Source of the DNA: Dehalococcoidales bacterium
GTDB lineage: Bacteria; Chloroflexota; Dehalococcoidia; Dehalococcoidales; JAUXAE01
Direction: 5' to 3'
Assembly (NCBI GenBank): GCA_030620035.1
Contig: JAUXAE010000001.1
Coordinates: 1-28,168, forward strand
Length of the DNA: 28,168 nt
Below are positions 7,794 to 13,977 of the stretch, piece after piece (positions within the stretch are counted from its first letter, which is position 1; each line of letters starts with the position of its first letter). Below the pieces are notes generated by a model. The model was not told the origin of the DNA, ran no database searches, and worked only from the letters and a program-made list of their open reading frames with translations. The position numbers and the translations under genes were made by a program.

Positions 7794-7813
7794 CACATAT
7801 GTCTAGTGGCTGA

Positions 7814-8215
7814 CTAGATGAGCCCCCAGTCCCGGTAGCCCTGCTGGATAAGGGACAGGTATTGCGGTGCCGGCTTTGTTTCTTCTGACTGGCTGGCTCT
7901 GATATAGGTAAAGGCCGCTACCGGGTCACCGGTCTCGGTATTTACAATAACCCTTATCCGGTTAAAGGTCTCAGGATAACCCTCGTATTTGTCCAGCCGC
8001 CTCAGGTCATTCTCTGGGACATCATAGATAGCCCCCAGAACCTTCTCCCCGCGCTGTGGCTTGATACTGGCCGTGCCCCCGCGCCAGGCCCTAGACCAGC
8101 CAGCAAATATCAGCTTATAGTGGTTAAGGCTGGCGGTAAAGGCGGGCTTACTATCGGGGCAGCGTTCTCGCATCTGCTGGCGGTTGAGATTAGAGCCATA
8201 GGCAAAGTAATACAT
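7814..8215 (-). CDS. Gamma-glutamylcyclotransferase-fold (AIG2/GGCT-like) protein
   Basis: About 133 aa from the ATG at 8215. It opens with MYYFAYGSNLN, the conserved substrate-loop motif of the GGCT fold, and has YDVPENDLRRLDKYEGYP, where the Glu of KYEGYP is the expected catalytic acid. GGCT enzymes release 5-oxoproline from gamma-glutamyl peptides, but many bacterial members have unknown substrates. An ATG 15 nt further upstream is in frame; GGAAGGAAGAG, the RBS, lies between the two, so the inner ATG is preferred. It stands alone and is divergent from the CARF-like gene. Confidence 0.85.
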   Translation of the reverse strand: MYYFAYGSNLNRQQMRERCPDSKPAFTASLNHYKLIFAGWSRAWRGGTASIKPQRGEKVLGAIYDVPENDLRRLDKYEGYPETFNRIRVIVNTETGDPVAAFTYIRASQSEETKPAPQYLSLIQQGYRDWGLI

Positions 8216-8244
8216 TTCTCTTCCTTCCATAGAGTTGGTGTTTA

Positions 8245-8250
8245 ATTATA
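8245..8250 (-). promoter_or_regulatory. -10 box of GGCT-like gene
   Basis: TATAAT on the minus strand, giving a predicted leader of about 23 nt with the GGAAGGAAG RBS. The -35 is poor. Confidence 0.35.
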
Positions 8251-8297
8251 AACCCTTCCAGTCAATGTAGCCAGCCCCTTTTGGGTACCGGGCAGAT

Positions 8298-8327
8298 TTG
8301 ACAATAGGGCCTCAGGATGTTTATAGT
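8298..8327 (+). promoter_or_regulatory. Promoter of the CARF-like gene
   Basis: TTGACA (8298-8303), 18-nt spacer, TATAGT (8322-8327). The predicted leader is about 44 nt and includes AAAGGG about 10 nt before the ATG. Confidence 0.6.
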
Positions 8328-8377
8328 GGCATTGGCTAAAAACTCCGACTGGAGGTGGTATCAAAGGGTCTACCGAG

Positions 8378-9358
8378 ATGAAGGCGGCTGACGAACCCAT
8401 TGCTGTTGATAGTTTGGCCAGACTCAATGAGTATGGCCCTGATGATCTTTTTATCTGTTGTGCCGGTTTTGAGGACAGGTGCCTGGCCGCCGCCGCCAAG
8501 ATGGGCGCCAACTTCCGGGTGAGATTTAGCATAATCTTTGTTATTGAGGAGCCGCGCTACCAGAAACTGGTAGATACCAACCTCTATAAATTACAGACCC
8601 TGCTGGCGAGAAGGACAGCTGAAGGCCTCTTTGTCATCCGGTGCCAGCGGGATGACCCCATTGACGCCGTTAATCAGCTAAAAAACATCTGGAGCCGTTG
8701 CCAGCCCAAGGATGCCGAAGAGCCCTTTATCACTGTTGATATTAGCGGCTTTACCAAGGTCTACCTGCTGGGACTGCTTTACTTTCTGGTCGCCGAGTTA
8801 AATCTGGGCATTCCCCGCATAATCCATACCACGCAGACCTATTTACCAACCAGGCTGACCCAGGGTGTGGCCCAAATATCCACGGTGACCAACTTTTTTG
8901 GCGGCATATCCATTGATAAGCAGACCGTTCTGGTGCTGTTTCTGGGCTTTGAGCCGGAAAGGTCGCTCAGCGTCTGGAAACACTTTAATCCGGCCCGGAC
9001 GATTGCCCTGATAACCACGCCGCGCCAGGGCAATGTTGACTATCTTAGATACGCTGAAAAAAATAATTCCTACCTGCTGTCACAGCCTTCTGTTGAGGTT
9101 AGGAATGTGCCCGCCGACAACCCGTATGCTGTCCGCAATGTCCTTGAGACCATCTATGATGAGACCAAGGGCTTATTCAACATGGTTACCGGCCCCTTCG
9201 GCACCAAACCCCAGACGGTGGGCCTCTTTCTCTTCTGGCTGGAGCATCCCAGGGTGCAGGTGGTTTATTCCTATCCTGTTGAGTACACCAAGTCTTACCT
9301 GAAGCGAAAGACGGGGCCGACCTTGATACTGCCCCTGGCCCCGGCGGTCAGGGCTTAG
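8378..9358 (+). CDS. Protein with tandem CARF-like Rossmann modules, unknown function
   Basis: 326 aa, soluble. Two halves repeat one pattern. Half 1: strand LFICCAGFEDRCLA (24-37), strand FSIIFVIEEP (50-59), strand ITVDISGFTK (118-127) running into a hydrophobic helix. Half 2: LVLFLGFEPERSL (185-197), TIALITTPRQ (208-217), FNMVTGPFGTKPQTVG (267-282) running into a hydrophobic helix. A glycine loop after strand 1 and a D/N-x-(S/T)G-x-TK strand near the end are the hallmarks of CARF/SAVED-like nucleotide-sensing folds. No nuclease, HEPN or TM domain is fused. It has its own promoter and shares no operon. The family call is an inference; no known family name is claimed. Confidence 0.7.
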   Translation: MKAADEPIAVDSLARLNEYGPDDLFICCAGFEDRCLAAAAKMGANFRVRFSIIFVIEEPRYQKLVDTNLYKLQTLLARRTAEGLFVIRCQRDDPIDAVNQLKNIWSRCQPKDAEEPFITVDISGFTKVYLLGLLYFLVAELNLGIPRIIHTTQTYLPTRLTQGVAQISTVTNFFGGISIDKQTVLVLFLGFEPERSLSVWKHFNPARTIALITTPRQGNVDYLRYAEKNNSYLLSQPSVEVRNVPADNPYAVRNVLETIYDETKGLFNMVTGPFGTKPQTVGLFLFWLEHPRVQVVYSYPVEYTKSYLKRKTGPTLILPLAPAVRA

Positions 9359-9807
9359 CCTTCAATCCGGGACTTTAACGCCTTATATCCGGCGGCCATT
9401 ACCCGGTCGTGGTTTCGCGCCAGCAGTGGCTTGAAAAGTAGACCGGCAAGGTTCATCAGCCAGCCGGTGGTGGTTATTTCCCAGAGGAATCTGGTCCTGG
9501 TCTCATCGCCGTCTGGCGCAAGCGTCCAGAGGCCAATCCCCCGTAAATCGCCGCTGCTTTTGAGAAGCAGCCTTTTATGAGGTTCAATTTCACTTACTTC
9601 TAGAGTGAAGTTGAGGTCTCCCAGCAGTCCTTTTACGGCCGCTTCTAATAAGGTGCCCACCTTAAGGGTCTTGTCGTCGCCCCTGATTTGGCATTTCTTG
9701 AGGCCCGGCCACCATGCTGGCATGGACTCGGCGTCCTTGATTACTTCCCAGACCCTCTCGACAGGGGCCTTAAATGACCATTCCGTTACAAAGTGATATT
9801 TCAGCAT
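9355..9807 (-). CDS. SRPBCC (START/polyketide cyclase-like) protein
   Basis: About 150 aa from the ATG at 9807. It shows the typical pattern of this lipid- or ligand-cavity fold: FVTEWSFKAPVERVWEVIKDAESMPAWWPGLKKC at the N-terminus, a middle strand series, LWEITTTGWLMNLAGLL and a long C-terminal helix with MAAGYKALKSRIEG. The ligand is unknown. A GTG 42 nt upstream is in frame but its codons overlie a TTGATG-17-TATTAT promoter, so the ATG is chosen. It overlaps the convergent CARF-like gene by 4 nt. Confidence 0.85.
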   Translation of the reverse strand: MLKYHFVTEWSFKAPVERVWEVIKDAESMPAWWPGLKKCQIRGDDKTLKVGTLLEAAVKGLLGDLNFTLEVSEIEPHKRLLLKSSGDLRGIGLWTLAPDGDETRTRFLWEITTTGWLMNLAGLLFKPLLARNHDRVMAAGYKALKSRIEG

Positions 9808-9837
9808 CTTGTTCAAGGCCGCCCTGTAACCTGGAAT

Positions 9838-9866
9838 ATAATACAGCACCCGTCTTAAATCATCAA
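9838..9866 (-). promoter_or_regulatory. Promoter of the SRPBCC gene
   Basis: TTGATG (9866-9861), 17-nt spacer, TATTAT (9843-9838); leader about 24 nt to the ATG at 9807. Confidence 0.6.
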
Positions 9867-10006
9867 AAAACTGGCCAGACGGTCGCTTGATACCGATGGC
9901 TTGACCTTGAGCCAGCCTGGATAAACTAATTAACTAAAGATTCACTAGACTGGTGGTTGTATGGTCGCTAGTTACCTTTGGTTGGGCAAAATAGCCTAGA
10001 GACTAC

Positions 10007-10035
10007 TTGACATTGCCTGGTGAATGGTTTATCAT
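10007..10035 (+). promoter_or_regulatory. Strong promoter of the DUF5679-type gene
   Basis: Perfect TTGACA (10007-10012), 17-nt spacer, TATCAT (10030-10035). Transcription is predicted to start near 10042, just ahead of AAAGGAGG. The rest of 9867-10006 holds nothing I can identify. Confidence 0.7.
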
Positions 10036-10065
10036 TTAGGGCAAAATCCAAAGGAGGTAGCTTGA

Positions 10066-10206
10066 ATGCAAGGATACTGCATGAAATGCCGAACCAAGAG
10101 GGAAATGAAGGACACCAGGGCCATAATCATGAAGAACGGCCGACCGGCGACTCAAGGAGTATGCTCGGTATGCGGCACCAAGATGTTCAAGATAGGCAAG
10201 GCCTAA
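10066..10206 (+). CDS. DUF5679-type micro zinc ribbon, 46 aa
   Basis: Starts MQGYCMKCRTKREMKD and ends VCSVCGTKMFKIGKA. Two CxxC pairs (Cys5/8 and Cys33/36) flank a MKNGRPATQG segment; this arrangement matches the DUF5679 family as I remember it, whose members are one small zinc ribbon with a conserved KNGRPA core. The function is unknown. AAAGGAGGT lies 8-10 nt before the ATG, the promoter is close to consensus and a strong terminator follows, so it is a stand-alone and probably highly expressed gene. Confidence 0.85.
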   Translation: MQGYCMKCRTKREMKDTRAIIMKNGRPATQGVCSVCGTKMFKIGKA

Positions 10207-10234
10207 CCTATATATTATAAACTGTCTGTTGCTT

Positions 10235-10279
10235 AAAGAGGCTGGGTATTTCGTCTGTAGGGATGCCCGGCCTCTTTTT
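10235..10279 (+). terminator. Intrinsic terminator after the DUF5679-type gene
   Basis: Arms AAAGAGGCTGGGTAT (10235-10249) and ATGCCCGGCCTCTTT (10263-10277) pair over 15 bp with two G-U pairs, then the T-run TTTTT. It ends the small zinc-ribbon transcript. Confidence 0.85.
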
Positions 10280-10326
10280 GGGCTGGGCATTAAGCGGCGG
10301 CAACAGGGAGCTCCTATTTAGCCCCC

Positions 10327-10361
10327 TTGACAATAGTCTGTTTTGACTATACACTTGTCAA
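10327..10361 (+). promoter_or_regulatory. Inverted repeat before the HTH gene, candidate autoregulatory operator
   Basis: TTGACAATAGTC (10327-10338) is followed by GACTAT (10345-10350), ACACT, then TGTCAA (10356-10361). The second half is the reverse complement of the first with 5 nt inserted. TTGACA could also be the -35 with TATACA (10348-10353) as -10 at a short 15-nt spacing. Because the next gene codes for a DNA-binding protein, self-regulation is plausible. Confidence 0.35.
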
Positions 10362-10366
10362 AACCT

Positions 10367-10732
10367 ATGTCCAGGCAGGGTATGACCATAGCCCAGGCGG
10401 CCAAGTCGCTGGGGGTATCGACCCGAACGGTAAGGCGCTATATTAAATCGGGCAAGATTGATGCCCGACTAGTCAGCGGGCCCTTTGGTGAAGAGTACCG
10501 AATCCTGGCTCTGCCCCCGGAGCTTTATCGGTACCAGCCCCTGGACAATACCCCTAGCCAGACCCCTGTCCAGGCTATGGACATCGTCAGGGAGCTTCAG
10601 GAGAGGAACCTGACCTTAGCCGCCCAGTTTGGTGCCGCCACCGAGCGTATCCGAAATCTGGAGAACCAGATAAAGCTCTTAACAGCGGCCAAACAGCCCT
10701 GGTGGCGGCGGCTTTTCTCAAGGAAGGGCTAG
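10367..10732 (+). CDS. Helix-turn-helix (MerR/excisionase-like) DNA-binding protein
   Basis: About 121 aa. MTIAQAAKSLGVSTRTVRRYIKSGKIDARLV is a clear winged helix-turn-helix of the MerR/HTH_17 group, with GPFGEEYRI as the wing. A proline-rich linker, a helix of about 40 residues likely to form a coiled coil (MDIVRELQERNLTLAAQFGAATERI...) and a basic, aromatic tail (PWWRRLFSRKG) follow. No ligand domain is seen. The start is uncertain: ATG 10367, ATG 10382 (after AGGCAGGG) or TTG 10343 are all in frame. It overlaps the convergent plsY by 4 nt (CTAG). Confidence 0.85.
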   Translation: MSRQGMTIAQAAKSLGVSTRTVRRYIKSGKIDARLVSGPFGEEYRILALPPELYRYQPLDNTPSQTPVQAMDIVRELQERNLTLAAQFGAATERIRNLENQIKLLTAAKQPWWRRLFSRKG

Positions 10733-11295
10733 GCGGGGCGCATCAGCTTCTGCCTTGTCCTGACATAATGGGTGAGACCCACCAGGCAGGGTAGCCCGAT
10801 GCTATAAGCCACCAGCCCTCCGGAAACCCCCAGCCACCAGGAGACCAGCGACAGGGGCAGAAATAGAACGACACTGGCCAAAACTACATTCTTGGTTTTA
10901 ATCAGAACGGCGGCGGCCATTGCCCCTAATATCAGCATCGGCTGGGTTACCAGAATCAGCAGTACGCCAATAGTGGTTGCCTCGCCGCGGCCACCCTTGA
11001 AGCCGATAAAGACGGGCCAGTTATGTCCGATAATGACGGCGGCCCCGGTAGCTAGGATGGCCAGTTGGGGGATATTGACCGCCTGGGCAACAAGAATAGC
11101 CAGTGCTCCCTTGCCGACATCAACAATGCCTACGGTAACCCCTATCCTGGCCCCCAGCTGGCGGAAGGCATTTTGGGCGCCGACATTACCGTCGCCCATT
11201 TCCCGGATGTCCCTACCCTTAACGAGGCGTCCGGCAATATAGGCGGTAGGGATGGAACCCAGTAAGTAACCCAAAATCACTATCAGGTAAAACAT
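10729..11295 (-). CDS. plsY: Acyl-phosphate:glycerol-3-phosphate acyltransferase
   Basis: 188 aa from the ATG at 11295. This inner-membrane enzyme makes lysophosphatidate from acyl phosphate, the first step of phospholipid synthesis. The three cytoplasmic motifs are visible: LLGSIPTAYI, MGDGNVGAQNAFRQLG, and GHNWPVFIGFKGGRGEATTIG. About six TM segments surround them. The frame stays open upstream through the tRNA gene, but the normal PlsY N-terminus begins at MFYLIVILGY. The gene ends with a 4-nt overlap of the HTH gene. Confidence 0.95.
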   Translation of the reverse strand: MFYLIVILGYLLGSIPTAYIAGRLVKGRDIREMGDGNVGAQNAFRQLGARIGVTVGIVDVGKGALAILVAQAVNIPQLAILATGAAVIIGHNWPVFIGFKGGRGEATTIGVLLILVTQPMLILGAMAAAVLIKTKNVVLASVVLFLPLSLVSWWLGVSGGLVAYSIGLPCLVGLTHYVRTRQKLMRPA

Positions 11296-11318
11296 AGCAA
11301 TATTATGCTCTATTTTAA

Positions 11319-11403
11319 TGGTGCCGGGGGTGGGACTCGAACCCACAAGGATTTCTCCGACGGATTTTAAGTCCGTTGCGTCTGCCACTTCCGCCACCCC
11401 GGC
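11319..11403 (-). tRNA. tRNA-Leu (UAA)
   Basis: 85 nt with CCA encoded. Acceptor GCCGGGG pairs with CCCCGGC, then A-CCA. The anticodon stem-loop is ACGGA-CTTAAAA-TCCGT, anticodon UAA; a long variable arm marks a class II tRNA. The T-loop GGTTCGAGTCC is normal. Confidence 0.97.
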
Positions 11404-11416
11404 TTTGGCAAATGAT

Positions 11417-11445
11417 ATTTTACAGCGTTTGGTGAAAGGCTTCAA
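11417..11445 (-). promoter_or_regulatory. Promoter of tRNA-Leu (UAA)
   Basis: TTGAAG (11445-11440), 17-nt spacer, TAAAAT (11422-11417); start predicted near 11410, 7 nt before the tRNA 5' end. Confidence 0.6.
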
Positions 11446-11465
11446 GTAGACAGAGGAAAAACCAT

Positions 11466-11493
11466 TTGTTATAGAGTGGAATGGTGCTATAAT
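11466..11493 (+). promoter_or_regulatory. Promoter of the AT-rich membrane gene
   Basis: TTGTTA (11466-11471), 16-nt spacer, TATAAT (11488-11493), followed by AAAGGA before the ATG at 11526. Confidence 0.5.
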
Positions 11494-11525
11494 ATAACTA
11501 AACATAATATAAAGGAAAAATAACT

Positions 11526-12509
11526 ATGGACGTCATATATCAACTAACATTCTTCCTAGCCCTAGCAGTGCTTGCTATATTGGTAACAATTTTTGTTTTT
11601 GCGGTGTCTTTACTGGGTCGTGCATTAGAAAGGGCTTCAAAGGAAAAAGAGAAAACCTTGGAAGCACAAAAAGAAGCTACTGAAAAAGAAATAGCTGGGA
11701 TACAAAAACAAATTTCCAAATTATTGAAGAAAGAACACATTAAGAAAGAACTAGGAGAACTGGAGAAAAAACTTAGACAATTGAGGAAACAAGGCGAAGA
11801 ATTTGAAAAGAAAATAAGTAAAATTGGGAAAGCCCCAGAACTGCTGACAGTAAGGGGCGGTGTGATTCCTCCTGCAAGGATTTTAGCAATAGCGTTAATT
11901 CTCTGTGGTGTAGCCCTCGTTTTATATGAATCACAAATTGTTATCGCAAATCTTCTTTGGGTTTTAGGATTGGCTGCAATATTCTATAGCGTTTGGTGTA
12001 TTTACCAGTCTCTAAAGGTCATTGAAAGCGTTGCCATAACTTCTGAAGAGGCAGCTTTAGTTAGAGAAGTACAAGCGTTGAAGACGGCTTTCAGAGAATA
12101 CGATGAGGAGAAGAAACCAGAACTGATATTAGTATGGAAAAAACAACAGCCCCCTTTCCATACTAAGGCAGACTCTACCAAGAAACTTCTGTTTGGTCTA
12201 TATCTAACGAGGGGGGATGTTGCCGATGATGCAGATGTTATGTTATACGCTCCCCCGGGATTTAGCTTCCCCGATAGAAGCTCAATAACTCAAGAGGCAG
12301 ACCACCCTATCGCTCCAGAATTTGTCAGTGCTTGCGTTTACTACGGAGCACCGATTATAAGAGGAGGTACTGTTGCTCAAGAGGTCAACATTAAAGCACC
12401 GACTGCCGTGGGCAAGTTTGAAGCTTATTACCGAGTGTCATGCAGGGGCTTTTGTGGCGAGTATAAAAAATTTGAGATTGTAGTTGAAGAAGTGGATATA
12501 TCATCTTAG
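11526..12509 (+). CDS. Membrane coiled-coil protein of unknown function, AT-rich
   Basis: 327 aa. TM helix 1 at about 5-30; a highly charged coiled coil at about 34-105 (many Lys and Glu); TM helices 2 and 3 at about 117-135 and 140-162; then a soluble C-terminal domain (about 195-327) with VWKKQQPPF, YAPPGF and a beta-rich end with Cys307 and Cys310. I do not recognise the family. Base use is clearly different from all neighbours: AAA, GAA, ATA and TTA codons dominate, against GC-rich codons elsewhere. It is the only plus-strand gene between minus-strand tRNA genes. Both facts suggest recent gain. Confidence 0.85.
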   Translation: MDVIYQLTFFLALAVLAILVTIFVFAVSLLGRALERASKEKEKTLEAQKEATEKEIAGIQKQISKLLKKEHIKKELGELEKKLRQLRKQGEEFEKKISKIGKAPELLTVRGGVIPPARILAIALILCGVALVLYESQIVIANLLWVLGLAAIFYSVWCIYQSLKVIESVAITSEEAALVREVQALKTAFREYDEEKKPELILVWKKQQPPFHTKADSTKKLLFGLYLTRGDVADDADVMLYAPPGFSFPDRSSITQEADHPIAPEFVSACVYYGAPIIRGGTVAQEVNIKAPTAVGKFEAYYRVSCRGFCGEYKKFEIVVEEVDISS

Positions 12510-12548
12510 AATCAGGTAGTTGGGTTTCAAAGCATTTGCAAAATAAAC

Positions 12549-12623
12549 TGGAGGCGACGGGCGGATTCGAACCGCCGAATAAGGGTTTTGCAGACCCCCG
12601 CCTTGCCACTTGGCTACGTCGCC
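12549..12623 (-). tRNA. tRNA-Cys (GCA)
   Basis: 75 nt with CCA encoded. Acceptor GGCGACG / CGTCGCC, then T-CCA; anticodon loop CTGCAAA. Last gene of the tRNA operon. Confidence 0.97.
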
Positions 12624-12662
12624 CCCTAAAACCCGCTTACCTTTGCGGCACCCATATTCAGT

Positions 12663-12737
12663 TGGAGCGGAAGATGAGATTCGAACTCACGACCTCCTCC
12701 TTGGCAAGGAGGCGTTCTACCGCTGAACTACTTCCGC
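12663..12737 (-). tRNA. tRNA-Gly (GCC)
   Basis: 75 nt with CCA encoded. Acceptor GCGGAAG / CTTCCGC, then T-CCA; anticodon loop TTGCCAA between CCTCC and GGAGG. Confidence 0.97.
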
Positions 12738-12745
12738 CTTTATTC

Positions 12746-12832
12746 TGGTGCCGAGAGGGAGATTTGAACTCCCACGAGCTTAACGCTCACTAGCCCCTCA
12801 AGCTAGCGTGTCTGCCATTCCACCATCTCGGC
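12746..12832 (-). tRNA. tRNA-Leu (GAG)
   Basis: 87 nt with CCA encoded and a long variable arm (class II). Acceptor GCCGAGA / TCTCGGC, then A-CCA; anticodon loop TTGAGGG between CTAGC and GCTAG. Confidence 0.96.
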
Positions 12833-12834
12833 GC

Positions 12835-12911
12835 TGGCAGGAGTGGGAGGACTCGAACCCCCGACCTGCGGTTTTGGAGACCGCTGCTCTAGCCAGCTGA
12901 GCTACACTCCT
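12835..12911 (-). tRNA. tRNA-Trp (CCA)
   Basis: 77 nt with CCA encoded. Acceptor AGGAGTG / CACTCCT, then G-CCA; anticodon loop CTCCAAA between GCGGT and ACCGC. First gene of the tRNA operon; only 2 nt separate it from tRNA-Leu(GAG). Confidence 0.97.
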
Positions 12912-12925
12912 AATTCCAGATAAAT

Positions 12926-12954
12926 ATATTAGCACAAATTAGGGCAAATGTTAA
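12926..12954 (-). promoter_or_regulatory. Promoter of the Trp-Leu-Gly-Cys tRNA operon
   Basis: TTAACA (12954-12949), 17-nt spacer, TAATAT (12931-12926); start predicted near 12919, 8 nt before tRNA-Trp. Confidence 0.6.
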
Positions 12955-12969
12955 GGGCTAAATCAGGCC

Positions 12970-13977
12970 CTAGCAGATGCGGGGCAGTAGCTCACCGGTG
13001 AGCATATCCACTATCCGGGTAGTCCCCAGGAGCGTCTTCATAGTTACCCGGCCCGGATGCTGGGCAACAACCTCGCCGATTAGGACGGCACCCCGGCCGT
13101 AGCCGTTTTGCTTCATCGCCTTAAGAATCTGGCCGGCATACTCAGGCGGCACAATGGCCACCAGCTTGCCTTCATTGGCCACATAGAGGGGGTCAAGACC
13201 CAGTAGCTCGCAGGCGGCCCTTACCGCCTCATGGACCGGTATCCTCTCTTCGTCTATGTTGATGCCGACACCGGACTGGGCCGCCAGCTCGTTTAGGGTG
13301 GTGGCCAGCCCTCCCCGGGTAGGGTCGCGCAGGCAGTGGATATCCTTAGAGACAGCCAGCATATCGGCCACCAGGGAGGCCAGCGGGGCGCAGTCGCTCT
13401 CAATGGGTATCTTAAAACGCAGGCCCTCTCGCTGTGACATTATGGCCATGCCATGGTCACCGATGCCGCCGCTTAGGATGACCTTATCGCCGGGGACGGC
13501 GTTGGCACCGGAAATATCTACCCCTGGCGGGATGAGACCGATGCCGGCGGTGTTGATAAAGAGCTTATCGGCGTTACCCTGATTAACCACCTTGGTATCA
13601 CCGGCGACTACTTTAATACCGGCCTCTGAGGCTGCTCTCTGGATTGAGCCGACAACCCTCTCCAGCTCATCAAGGGGCAGCCCCTCTTCTATGATGAGCG
13701 ACAGGCTGAGGTAGCGGGGCGAGGCGCCGGACATGGCCAAGTCATTGACTGTGCCGCACACCGCCAGCTTGCCGATATCGCCGCCGGGGAAGAAGATGGG
13801 GCTGACCACATAGCTATCGGTGGTGAAGGCCAGGCGGCCGGAAAGTGAAAAAACGGCGGCATCATCCAGTTTGTCCAGGATCTGGTTGGAAAGCGGCCGG
13901 GCCAGGCTTTTCTTGACTAGGTCGTGGCTTAAGCGCCCGCCGCTGCCGTGGGCCAGCAGAATCCTTTTATTAGCCAT
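12970..13977 (-). CDS. hypE: Hydrogenase expression/formation protein HypE
   Basis: 335 aa from the ATG at 13977. HypE dehydrates a thiocarboxamide on its own C-terminal cysteine to a thiocyanate, the source of the CN ligands of the NiFe centre. The protein ends in PRIC, the required C-terminal motif with terminal Cys. The N-terminus LLAHGSGGRLSHDLV and the internal DPTRGGLATTLNELA are typical of this PurM-like ATPase. The first 8 nt overlap the end of hypD (ATGGCTAA). Longer in-frame starts lie inside hypD and are rejected. Confidence 0.97.
   Translation of the reverse strand: MANKRILLAHGSGGRLSHDLVKKSLARPLSNQILDKLDDAAVFSLSGRLAFTTDSYVVSPIFFPGGDIGKLAVCGTVNDLAMSGASPRYLSLSLIIEEGLPLDELERVVGSIQRAASEAGIKVVAGDTKVVNQGNADKLFINTAGIGLIPPGVDISGANAVPGDKVILSGGIGDHGMAIMSQREGLRFKIPIESDCAPLASLVADMLAVSKDIHCLRDPTRGGLATTLNELAAQSGVGINIDEERIPVHEAVRAACELLGLDPLYVANEGKLVAIVPPEYAGQILKAMKQNGYGRGAVLIGEVVAQHPGRVTMKTLLGTTRIVDMLTGELLPRIC

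Noticed and set aside
10020..10220. 66-aa plus-strand frame over the DUF5679-type gene
   Set aside because: It is out of frame with the conserved CxxC protein and starts within the promoter.
11296..11505. N-terminal extension of PlsY by 70 residues
   Set aside because: The open frame runs through tRNA-Leu(UAA) and its promoter; PlsY proteins begin with the first TM helix at MFYLIV.
11319..12623. Integration of a mobile element at a tRNA 3' end (att repeat)
   Set aside because: Only the general T-arm similarity between tRNA-Leu and tRNA-Cys is shared; no longer direct repeat or integrase is present.
12536..12793. Frame of 85 aa across tRNA-Cys and tRNA-Gly
   Set aside because: It is the antisense of tRNA genes; sequences such as GGFEPPNKG and RFELTTSS are typical false proteins from tRNA genes.
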